Assembly: GCF_000421965.1 (NCBI RefSeq)
Contig: NZ_ATAY01000063.1
Coordinates: 124,001 to 188,000, forward strand
Length of the DNA: 64,000 bases
Reading direction: 5' to 3'
From: Ruminiclostridium papyrosolvens C7
Lineage (GTDB): Bacteria; Bacillota; Clostridia; Acetivibrionales; DSM-1351
The notes under the pieces: model-generated
What the model was told of the DNA's origin: nothing
What the model saw: the letters and a program-made list of their open reading frames with translations, nothing else
The model's database searches: none
Program-made: the position numbers and the translations under genes
Part shown: positions 54,522 to 62,257 of the stretch, in pieces
How positions within the stretch are numbered: the first letter of the stretch is position 1
Layout: each line of letters opens with the position of its first letter

Positions 54522-54522
54522 A

Positions 54523-54572
54523 AAAAGTTGGGCAGTAAAGGCGATTTTGCCATTACTGCCCGATTTTTTTCT
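54523..54572. terminator. Bidirectional terminator between the two ABC modules
   Basis: GGGCAGTAA (54530-54538) and TTACTGCCC (54553-54561) form a nine-base stem with T-runs on both sides. It serves both the plus-strand module ending at 54521 and the minus-strand module ending at 54588. Confidence 0.85.
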
Positions 54573-54587
54573 TTTACAACCATCTTA

Positions 54588-55307
54588 CTAATTTTCTTTT
54601 ACGGGAGCTTTTCTTATCAACAAATATGATAATACTGAAAGTAAAATTGTACAAACAAGGAATACAGCAACTGCGCTTATAGATCCGTAGCTTCCCGTTA
54701 CTCCGAACATGGTACTTATTCCATTGTATACCCAATTAACAGTAGTAGTTGAACAAAAGTTATAAATTATATACGGCAGTACCATTGTAAAAAAGACCGG
54801 AACTCCAATTGATACACATATCTTTTGTATTTTGTTCATTCTGTAATATGCCAGTGTTATAAAATATCCAAGAGTTATTGCACACAGGTACAGCGTTATG
54901 CTCCATAATAAAGAAATAATTATATTTCCGGTACTTTGTGTTTTGTCCTGATAAAGCAGACCATACAAAGTATTATAATTCGTTATTCTGTTAAATATAG
55001 CTCCTAAAGCCAAATCAATAACCGCCATACCTACCGTTACAGGAATTGCCGCCAGGAAAAAGCTCTTGAACTGTGTTCTCCTTGGTACACCATTGGACAT
55101 TAAAAATAAATAATTTTTTCTAAAAGAGTTTAATCCTACAACAAACAAAAATATTGCCGACATCATTTCAATTCCATTAAATGAGCTGTTACCCTCAGAT
55201 GTGGCAGAAGAAAAAAAGATTGTTAGTAGTACTATAATTAAATAGAAAATCAAGACAGAGTTCTTTATCTCTGAAAATATATATTTAGAAGCTGTTTTTA
55301 ATCTCAT
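54588..55307 (-). CDS. ABC-type membrane permease subunit
   Basis: This 239-residue protein is almost wholly made of transmembrane helices (about six), for example IFYLIIVLLTIFFSSA and ISLLWSITLYLCAITLGYFI, with the YLFLMSNGVPRRTQFKSFF loop common in ABC-2 permeases. GGAGGGG precedes the ATG. It follows the ATPase gene by 15 bases and completes the second, mirrored GntR-ABC-permease module. The substrate is unknown. Confidence 0.82.
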   Translation of the reverse strand: MRLKTASKYIFSEIKNSVLIFYLIIVLLTIFFSSATSEGNSSFNGIEMMSAIFLFVVGLNSFRKNYLFLMSNGVPRRTQFKSFFLAAIPVTVGMAVIDLALGAIFNRITNYNTLYGLLYQDKTQSTGNIIISLLWSITLYLCAITLGYFITLAYYRMNKIQKICVSIGVPVFFTMVLPYIIYNFCSTTTVNWVYNGISTMFGVTGSYGSISAVAVFLVCTILLSVLSYLLIRKAPVKEN

Positions 55308-55322
55308 TAATAATCCCCTCCA

Positions 55323-56174
55323 TTATCTATTAGTCATGTGAATAAATAGTTTCTGTAAATCAGGTTTTGTAACTTCCAGTCCATCGGGAATACCTGCCTT
55401 ATCCAAATGTCCAAGTACATATGCACATTTGATTCCCCCTATTGTATCCGCTCCAAGTATATTTTTGCCGGCAGTAAAACCGTCAACCGCAGATATACTT
55501 CCTGTTATGGCATAACCCTGCGACAGAACGCTCTCAACTGATTCGTTCAAAATCAATTTGCCTGATTTTATTATTATAACGTCTTCAATTATGTCTGCCG
55601 CTTCTTCAATCAAGTGTGTTGAAATGATAATAGTTTTTGGCTTTTCACTGTAATTTTTTAGCAATTCCTTATAAAACAGGTCACGGTGGTTTGCATCAAG
55701 TCCCAGAACAGGCTCATCCAGCAGAACAAAAGGTACATTACAGGATAGCGCCAAAATCATTTTGAATATAGATGTATAACCTGTAGACAAAGTTTTTATC
55801 TTTTGATTCAATTTTAGGGAAAACTTCTCACACAACTCAGCAGCATATTCACTGTCAAAATCGGTGTAAAATTCTTTAGTCCAGTTAAATGCCTTTTTTA
55901 CCGTCATATTCTCAGGATAGTAATTATTTTCAGCCATAAAATATATCTTTGATAATGCATTGTCATTCTCTATAACATTTTCACCGTTTACCAGAATCTC
56001 CCCTTCAGTAGGAAAAATCCTGTTTGTAATCAGATTCAACAAGGTTGTCTTTCCTGCTCCGTTACGGCCAAGAAGTCCGTAAATCTTATTTTCTTCCAGT
56101 TTGAGGCTGATATTTTCCAGGGCTGTCACGTCTGCGAATTTTTTAGTTATATTTTTGATTTCCATTTGACTCAT
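55323..56174 (-). CDS. ABC transporter ATP-binding protein
   Basis: This 283-residue ATPase has Walker A GRNGAGKTT, signature LSTGYTSIF and Walker B FVLLDEPVLGLDANH, and the switch His in ISTHLIEEAADII. Its start overlaps the GntR stop by four bases and a permease gene follows. The signature motif departs from the usual LSGGQ in its second half, as often in this subfamily. It works with the adjacent membrane subunit. Confidence 0.92.
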   Translation of the reverse strand: MSQMEIKNITKKFADVTALENISLKLEENKIYGLLGRNGAGKTTLLNLITNRIFPTEGEILVNGENVIENDNALSKIYFMAENNYYPENMTVKKAFNWTKEFYTDFDSEYAAELCEKFSLKLNQKIKTLSTGYTSIFKMILALSCNVPFVLLDEPVLGLDANHRDLFYKELLKNYSEKPKTIIISTHLIEEAADIIEDVIIIKSGKLILNESVESVLSQGYAITGSISAVDGFTAGKNILGADTIGGIKCAYVLGHLDKAGIPDGLEVTKPDLQKLFIHMTNR

Positions 56175-56539
56175 ATTTCAAACCCTCTTTCCAACATTTT
56201 TAATATATCCTCTTTTGAAATTGAAAGTTTCTTTGCCTCTGTCACAAGAGATTTTATATAGCTTTCAAAAAAATCCACCTTCCGTTGTTCAAGTATTTTT
56301 TCTTTTGCCCCATTTGCAACAAACATGCCAAGCCCCCTCTTCTTATAAACAATTCCATTATCAACTAAAATATTTATTCCTTTTAACGCAGTGGCCGGGT
56401 TTATTTTGTAGTTTACCGAAATCTCTGTTGTCGATGGAATTTGTGTCTCCTCTTGGTATGCCCCTGCTATAATGGCATCCTCCAATTCCTCAGAAAGTTG
56501 AAGATATATAGGTTTGTCATTATTAAAATCTAGCTTCAT
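56171..56539 (-). CDS. GntR-family regulator, YtrA type
   Basis: This 122-residue protein has the GntR winged helix (DKPIYLQLSEELEDAII, ETQIPSTTEISVNYKINPATALKGINILVDNG) and a short tail, like the regulator at 51588. It heads a minus-strand ATPase-permease module. A promoter and a perfect-arm operator lie just upstream (56562-56614). The two modules in this window are similarly organised but not closely related in sequence. Confidence 0.92.
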   Translation of the reverse strand: MKLDFNNDKPIYLQLSEELEDAIIAGAYQEETQIPSTTEISVNYKINPATALKGINILVDNGIVYKKRGLGMFVANGAKEKILEQRKVDFFESYIKSLVTEAKKLSISKEDILKMLERGFEI

Positions 56540-56561
56540 GCCTTCACCACCTAATCAGTCC

Positions 56562-56614
56562 ATTAGTTAATTACTTATATAACTAACTATAGAACCAAGC
56601 GACCTAAAAGTCAA
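56562..56614 (-). promoter_or_regulatory. Promoter and GntR operator of the second ABC module
   Basis: On the minus strand TTGACT (56614-56609) and TATAGT (56590-56585) are 18 bases apart. Immediately downstream TTAGTTA (56562-56568) and TAACTAA (56579-56585) are a perfect seven-base inverted repeat with a ten-base spacer, well placed for repression. Confidence 0.7.
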
Positions 56615-56734
56615 TAGGTAATATAAATTTTTTTATATACTTTCGAAAGGTTAAATCGTATAATTTACATATCTTAAATGAATATTGTACATAATTTACA
56701 TATGAATCCCGATTTAGGGATATACGGAGGTAAC

Positions 56735-57739
56735 ATGCCTAATCTGGTTACTCACTATCTTTGTGGCTCAGAAGCTGTTAAGATGATTGAAAATAAAGAG
56801 TGCAAAAAACTGATTGAACAAAATAAGAACGTCTTTAATCTGGGGGTTCAGGGCCCCGATATACTTTTTTACTATGGTCTCTGGCCTTGGTCTCCTAAAA
56901 CCAAATATGGCAATATAGGAGAGAAATTTCATACATCTAAAGTTAATATTATTTTCAGTAAAATGATTGACTACATTTTAAAGCAGGAGGGGACTGTCAA
57001 AGATATTCTTACTGTTTATTTTATGGGCTTTTTATGCCATAACTGTCTGGACAGTATTACTCATCCTTATATTTTCTACAAATCAGGCTTTAAAACAGAT
57101 GAGGATCCACGCACAAACCTTTATCACTACTATCACAGGCGTTTTGAGACTTCCATTGATGTATTGATGTGTAGTCGGCTTTTGAACAAAAAAGTCCATG
57201 AGATCCGAATTGATAGGCTTATAGGTATAACCGTCAGGGAGCGTGACGTAATCGGGGATATGTACGAAAGTGTTATAGACTCAGTTTTTAATTTTATTAT
57301 TCCCGGCAAACTTATTTCAAGAGCCATAAAGGATATGAATACAGTAGAAAAAATCCTTAGGGATCCCCACGGTATAAAGAAGAAATTTGTAGCTGGTATA
57401 GACCAAGTTATCTATGGTTTTCCACTATTCTCCAGCCTTATCTTTCCCTTACAGCTAAAGGACGGCTTGGATTACTTGAATCTTGCCAAAAAGGAATGGG
57501 CCATGCCATATGATAAGGCACACAAAAGTACTCTTTCATTTATAGAAATGTTTAAAGACGCCTGTGATAAAACACAACGCTTTTGCCAGGTGCTGTATTC
57601 AACTATAACAGGGGATAATTCTAACATCTCCTACGCCTTGAAACTTTTTGGGAACAATTCCTATACTTCAGGAATCAATTGTGACGTGTCTGTCAAATTC
57701 AAGTACCATGATATTATTTTTGAACAACACGGTGTTTAA
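56735..57739 (+). CDS. Zinc-dependent phospholipase C-like protein
   Basis: This 334-residue protein of the zinc-dependent phospholipase C family (PF00882-like) opens with MPNLVTHYLCGSEAVKMI, where the conserved His binds zinc, followed by FNLGVQGPDILFYY and the HNCLDSITHPYIFY cluster of His/Asp. It has no signal peptide, which is typical of the clostridial cytosolic relatives. The ATG at 56735 has GGAGG four bases upstream; an ATG 57 bases earlier lacks a site. The 3' end overlaps the converging glycerate kinase gene by 26 bases. The substrate is unproven. Confidence 0.85.
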   Translation: MPNLVTHYLCGSEAVKMIENKECKKLIEQNKNVFNLGVQGPDILFYYGLWPWSPKTKYGNIGEKFHTSKVNIIFSKMIDYILKQEGTVKDILTVYFMGFLCHNCLDSITHPYIFYKSGFKTDEDPRTNLYHYYHRRFETSIDVLMCSRLLNKKVHEIRIDRLIGITVRERDVIGDMYESVIDSVFNFIIPGKLISRAIKDMNTVEKILRDPHGIKKKFVAGIDQVIYGFPLFSSLIFPLQLKDGLDYLNLAKKEWAMPYDKAHKSTLSFIEMFKDACDKTQRFCQVLYSTITGDNSNISYALKLFGNNSYTSGINCDVSVKFKYHDIIFEQHGV

Positions 57740-58850
57740 GCAGTCTCATAACCATTTCCACGGTATCAGCCAGATCTTTTTTACTTCTTGATTTTGCTTT
57801 TTCAAAGGGCAAAGCTACCCTGTTAATACTTACAATAGCCGACACTCCCATTTCATATGCTGCTTCTGCACCATCTCCTACATCTCCAACTATTGCAATA
57901 ACGGGAACATTCTCTTTTTTAGCACGGGTAGCAACACCTATAACAACCTTACCTCTAAGGCTTTGCTGGTCAATTCTTCCTTCCCCGGTGAAAACCATGT
58001 CGGCATCTTTTATTATGTTATCAAAACCTACTAAATCAAGAACTGTTTCGATTCCGGGTTTGAGGCATCCTTTAAGGAAAGCCAGGATTCCTGCTCCCAT
58101 TGCACCTGCTGCACCGCTTCCCGGAATTTCTGAAACATCAACCCCCAGTTGGCTTTTTATTTTACCGGCTAAATCCATAAGATTTTTGTCAAGCAGTAGA
58201 ACCATTTCCTCGTCGGCCCCTTTTTGAGGTGCATAAACATGCGCCGCACCGGTTTTACCGTACATGGGATTGTCAATATCGCACATAGCAGTTATTTTAC
58301 AATCCTTCAGGAGCCGTTCTGCCAACGTGGTGTCAATATGAACTATTTCTCCTAATGTAGCACCAGTGGGAATAAACTCTTCCCCTGCCTTGTTTCTAAA
58401 CCTTACGCCTAAAGCACATGCCATTCCGGTACCTGCATCATTTGTACAGCTCCCCCCAAGTCCTATTATTATTTCACGGCAGCCGTTTTCTACAGCATGA
58501 CGTATCATTGTACCTACACCAAAGGTTGTGGTCGCAGAAGGATTAAGCCTCTCTTCTGCCAACGGAAGGCCTGCAAACATGGCTGTCTCCAGTATAGCTG
58601 TGTTACCTTTTCTGGCGTAATAGCCTTCCAGCTTTTCATTATATGGCCCTGTAGCTTCAAGAGTAACTTTTTGTGCTCCAAGTAACTGTATGAAACAATC
58701 AGAAGTGCCTTCCCCTCCGTCAGCTACAGGTATTTCAACTATTTCACTGTCAGGATAAAATTGTTTAATTTTTGTTTTTATTATGCCACAAACCTCAACA
58801 GAACTTATACTGCCTTTAAAGGAATCAGGAGCAATCACAAACTTCTTCAT
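57714..58850 (-). CDS. Glycerate kinase
   Basis: This 378-residue glycerate kinase of the GarK/GlxK family phosphorylates D-glycerate, feeding it into glycolysis. The family signature is visible: IAPDSFKGSISSVEV at the start, IPVADGGEGTSD, GLGGSCTNDAGTGMACALG and MVFTGEGRIDQQSLRGKV. Length is standard. GAGG precedes the ATG. It lies downstream of the phosphofructokinase gene on the same strand, but a terminator-like hairpin separates them. Confidence 0.95.
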   Translation of the reverse strand: MKKFVIAPDSFKGSISSVEVCGIIKTKIKQFYPDSEIVEIPVADGGEGTSDCFIQLLGAQKVTLEATGPYNEKLEGYYARKGNTAILETAMFAGLPLAEERLNPSATTTFGVGTMIRHAVENGCREIIIGLGGSCTNDAGTGMACALGVRFRNKAGEEFIPTGATLGEIVHIDTTLAERLLKDCKITAMCDIDNPMYGKTGAAHVYAPQKGADEEMVLLLDKNLMDLAGKIKSQLGVDVSEIPGSGAAGAMGAGILAFLKGCLKPGIETVLDLVGFDNIIKDADMVFTGEGRIDQQSLRGKVVIGVATRAKKENVPVIAIVGDVGDGAEAAYEMGVSAIVSINRVALPFEKAKSRSKKDLADTVEMVMRLLKHRVVQK

Positions 58851-58882
58851 TTGACATTCCTCTTTTCACGCTTATATGTATA

Positions 58883-58922
58883 AAAAGAACACATATTCCA
58901 TATGAAATCTGTGTTCTTTTAT
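58883..58922 (-). terminator. Terminator after pfkA
   Basis: AAAGAACACA (58884-58893) and TGTGTTCTTT (58910-58919) form a perfect ten-base stem with flanking A and T runs, so it may work both ways. It lies about 30 bases past the pfkA stop at 58948. Confidence 0.8.
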
Positions 58923-58947
58923 TATTAAAATAAGTTATGGTTTTTTA

Positions 58948-59931
58948 TTATATAGAAAGTATATTACTTAGTTCAAACAGCTCTTTGTCAATATCCTTCT
59001 TCATGGCTAATGCTTCATCTATATCAATATCAACAACCTTAGAATCCTTTACAGATATAATTCTGTTATAGACACCATCTTTGAGTAGTGTTACAGCTTT
59101 TGCTCCCATAACACTTGCCATAACTCTGTCCTGAATAGTCGGGCTTCCTCCTCTTTGGATATATCCCAAAACTGTTCCTCTGGTTTCTATTCCGGTAAGG
59201 TCTTCTATCTTCTTGGCAAGCTCCAATGCTCCTCCTATTTTCTCAGCAACACCTTCAGCCAATATGATTATATAGTTTTTCTTTCCGCTGTTTCTTCCCT
59301 GAATTATCTTTCTTATAATATCTTTATCGAAATCAAATTCTCTTTCAGGAAGGAGAACTACCTCCGCACCTCCCGCGATTCCTACATTCAAAGCGATATG
59401 TCCCGCACGACGTCCCATTACTTCAAGAACGCTGCATCGTTCATGTGAATATGCCGTATCTCTGATTTTGTCAAGTGCGTCCTGAACAGTATTCATTGCT
59501 GTATCGTAACCTATTGTATATTCTGAACTTGCTATGTCATTATCAATAGTTCCCGGCAAACCCATAACCTTCATGCCAAATTTACTGAAATCCCTAGCTC
59601 CTCTGTATGAGCCGTCTCCTCCGATAACAACAAGCGCGTCCATACCAAAAGCTTTTGAAATTGACATTGCCTTCTGCATGCCTTCGTCAGTTGTAAATGC
59701 CTTACATCTGGCAGTTTGAAGTATCGTTCCCCCTCGATGGATAATATCAGATACATCTCTGGCACTCATATCAAATATATCTCCGGTAATTAAACCATTG
59801 TAACCTTTCCTGATGCCTAGCATCTTGAACCCGTGATATATACCTGTTCTTACAACAGCACGTATGGCAGCATTCATTCCCGGTGCATCTCCGCCGCTGG
59901 TAAGTACTCCTATTGTTTTAATGTCGCTCAT
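58948..59931 (-). CDS. pfkA: ATP-dependent 6-phosphofructokinase
   Basis: This 327-residue enzyme commits fructose 6-phosphate to glycolysis. It shows GVLTSGGDAPGMNAAIR, VIGGDGSYRGARDF with the ATP site, the catalytic GTIDNDIASSEYTIGYDTA, the VMGRRAGHIAL loop, and the PTIQDRVMASVMGAKAV segment. The Gly after the GGD motif is consistent with use of ATP rather than pyrophosphate. GAGGGG precedes the ATG. It stands alone between glycerate kinase and phosphatidylserine decarboxylase. Confidence 0.96.
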   Translation of the reverse strand: MSDIKTIGVLTSGGDAPGMNAAIRAVVRTGIYHGFKMLGIRKGYNGLITGDIFDMSARDVSDIIHRGGTILQTARCKAFTTDEGMQKAMSISKAFGMDALVVIGGDGSYRGARDFSKFGMKVMGLPGTIDNDIASSEYTIGYDTAMNTVQDALDKIRDTAYSHERCSVLEVMGRRAGHIALNVGIAGGAEVVLLPEREFDFDKDIIRKIIQGRNSGKKNYIIILAEGVAEKIGGALELAKKIEDLTGIETRGTVLGYIQRGGSPTIQDRVMASVMGAKAVTLLKDGVYNRIISVKDSKVVDIDIDEALAMKKDIDKELFELSNILSI

Positions 59932-60053
59932 TTCAAACCCTCCCCGTAAACAGTAAAATCTGAATGTCGTATATATACATCAAATTTTTATACAAACTGA
60001 ACCCAATTGAGTTCATTATAAACCAATACACCTTCAGAAACAATATAAATCAG

Positions 60054-60956
60054 CTACTTTGTTCTTTTTTCTATACAATTACCAATAATATCTCCGGCCA
60101 GAACTCTGGTTTCAAAGCCTTCTCCGGTCTGTTGTATTATATCTTCATCTATTTTAACCATATTTTTTTTAAAAATCAGAAGAACAGTAGAACCTCCGAA
60201 TTTAAAAAATCCTTTTTCATCACCTCTTGAAACATGTTCTCCGGGAGTATAAGTCTGGATTATTGAGCCTACTGAGGTTGCTCCCACCTCTATAAAAAGA
60301 ACTTCCCCAAAATTGTCTGTTTTAAATATGCTGTATTCTCTTTTGTTTCTGCAAAAAAGTTCAGGTATTTTCTTTAATGCAACAGGATTTACAGAGTAGT
60401 ATTTACCTTTTATTTTGTGTGTTTCCATGCACTTACCGCTATCAAAAAAATGGAACCTGTGATAGTCTACAGGGCAAAGTCTTAGTATCAGGTAAGTGCC
60501 TCCATTGTATTCTTCAGCCAGTTTTTCATCCTGAAGGAGTTCACTTAAACTGTATGTCATTCCTTTTATCTGAAGTAGTTTTTCCTTATCTATATTTTCC
60601 AATGCCTGAAGTCTCCCATCACCCGGTGACAGCAATTTTTCCCGGACTTTATCAAATTTCCTGGCAGAGGGCTTCATTTTTCTGGCAAAGAAATCATTGA
60701 AGCTGTTGAAATCCTCCAGCTTGTTTTCACATTCATTAATATCTATTGAAAATTTATCAGCAAAACCCTTTATAGTTTTACGGCTTATTTTCCTGTCGCA
60801 GAAAAATCCCGTCAAGGCAGAATATAACTTACGTTTTACAAGGAGCTCCAATCCAAGCCTTCCTCTTCCTGTTGTGTACAAGGTATCTAGGAGTTTGCCC
60901 CCCGCCACCTGTTCAATATCATATTTTTTTGTTTTTCTATTATAAATCTGAATCAT
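60054..60956 (-). CDS. psd: Phosphatidylserine decarboxylase
   Basis: This 300-residue proenzyme makes phosphatidylethanolamine from phosphatidylserine at the membrane. It has the AMKPSARKFD-like core (KMKPSARKFDKVREKLLSPGDGRLQ), the VDYHRFHFFDSG motif and the self-cleavage site FKFGGSTVLL, where the Ser becomes the pyruvoyl group. GGST replaces the LGST of the E. coli enzyme, a variant common in clostridia. It is monocistronic. Confidence 0.93.
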   Translation of the reverse strand: MIQIYNRKTKKYDIEQVAGGKLLDTLYTTGRGRLGLELLVKRKLYSALTGFFCDRKISRKTIKGFADKFSIDINECENKLEDFNSFNDFFARKMKPSARKFDKVREKLLSPGDGRLQALENIDKEKLLQIKGMTYSLSELLQDEKLAEEYNGGTYLILRLCPVDYHRFHFFDSGKCMETHKIKGKYYSVNPVALKKIPELFCRNKREYSIFKTDNFGEVLFIEVGATSVGSIIQTYTPGEHVSRGDEKGFFKFGGSTVLLIFKKNMVKIDEDIIQQTGEGFETRVLAGDIIGNCIEKRTK

Positions 60957-61032
60957 TGTATTCTCTTTTCTTTAAATAATTTTACTCTTAATGAGAATTT
61001 TATATTATTGAGAAAATTAATGCAATTTAAAA

Positions 61033-61079
61033 AACTCCTCCCGGCATGTTATTAATTAATGCCAAGAAGGAGCTTTTTT
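61033..61079 (-). terminator. Terminator after the GH43 gene
   Basis: AAACTCCT and AGGAGCTTTTTT pair around an inner GGCAT/ATGCC stem. T-runs on both strands suggest a bidirectional terminator just past the GH43 stop at 61104. Confidence 0.7.
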
Positions 61080-61103
61080 AGTCGTTTTTATTTATATGAC
61101 GGT

Positions 61104-62084
61104 TTACTTGTATGGGTCTATTGTTTGAATAGTTCCGTCCTCGTTATATTTCAATTCAGTAAATTTAACGCATCTCTTATTATCACGGCCGCCTGATAAT
61201 GAGCTGTCATGGTAAAACAGATACCACTTATCCTGGTACTGAACTATTGAGTGGTGAGTAGTCCATCCTACAACAGGTGTAAGTATTTTGCCTTTGAATA
61301 CAAAAGGTCCTTTTGGATTTTTACCAACTGCGTATACAATGGTGTGAGTTGTACCTGTTGAGTAGGAAAGGTAGTAATTGCCGTTGTATTTGTGCATCCA
61401 TGGGCCTTCAAAATATCTCCTGTCTTCATCACCGGCAAGGATTGAATTACCCTCTTCATCTACAATGGATATCTCTGCAGGAGCTTCTTTGAATGTAAGC
61501 ATATCATCGCTCAATTCAGCTACTCTAGGGCCTATAGCCGGAGCTGCTGCATCAGGGCCTTCACCATTAGGGTTGAAGCTGCCAGTCTGCCACTTTTCAA
61601 GTTGACCGCCCCAAAGACCACCGAAATAGATATATGCTCTATTGTCATCATCCACCAAAACAGCAGGGTCTATGCTGAAACTGCCGGGAATAGGCTCTTT
61701 TTGAGCTGTAAATGGACCTGAAGGGGATGAACTCGTAGCTACTCCGATTCTGAATATACCATCCTTATCTCTTGCAGGGAAGTACAAATAGTAGGTATTG
61801 TTTTTGTAAGCAGCATCCGGCGCCCACATTTGTTTGGAAACCCATGGAACATCTTTCATGTGAAGGGCTTCACCATTGTCAACGCAAGGTGAATCTAAAT
61901 CATCCAAAGACAATATGTGATAGTCTTCCATCATATACTGGTCTCCGTTATCGTTTGAAACTATATCCTCGTCAAGGTCATGAGAAGGATATATATAAAT
62001 TTTACCTTCAAATACATGTGCAGATGGGTCTGCTGTATAAATGTGTTCCACTAAAGGCTCTTTTTGTTTTACAATTTTCTCCAT
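61104..62084 (-). CDS. Glycoside hydrolase family 43 (arabinofuranosidase/xylosidase-like)
   Basis: This 326-residue single-domain GH43 five-bladed propeller has catalytic base Asp19 (YTADPSAHV), a pKa-tuning Asp near 137 (FSIDPAVLVDDDN) and a general acid Glu near 224 (RRYFEGPWMHKYNG). It removes arabinose or xylose units from hemicellulose fragments. There is no signal peptide or dockerin, so it acts in the cytoplasm on imported oligosaccharides. AAGGAG precedes the ATG. No sugar transporter is adjacent. Confidence 0.9.
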   Translation of the reverse strand: MEKIVKQKEPLVEHIYTADPSAHVFEGKIYIYPSHDLDEDIVSNDNGDQYMMEDYHILSLDDLDSPCVDNGEALHMKDVPWVSKQMWAPDAAYKNNTYYLYFPARDKDGIFRIGVATSSSPSGPFTAQKEPIPGSFSIDPAVLVDDDNRAYIYFGGLWGGQLEKWQTGSFNPNGEGPDAAAPAIGPRVAELSDDMLTFKEAPAEISIVDEEGNSILAGDEDRRYFEGPWMHKYNGNYYLSYSTGTTHTIVYAVGKNPKGPFVFKGKILTPVVGWTTHHSIVQYQDKWYLFYHDSSLSGGRDNKRCVKFTELKYNEDGTIQTIDPYK

Positions 62085-62257
62085 GCGACTTTCTCCTTAA
62101 TTAACATAATAGTTATAATAGAGTTAACAGTTACCATTATATCAATATTTTATTAACAATCAATCATAATTTGATAAGCTTCGTTTTTCTTGCCTCCTTT
62201 AATTTATATGTCAATTTCAGGATTTTATCTCATATAAGACTTTGCACTAATTTTCTA

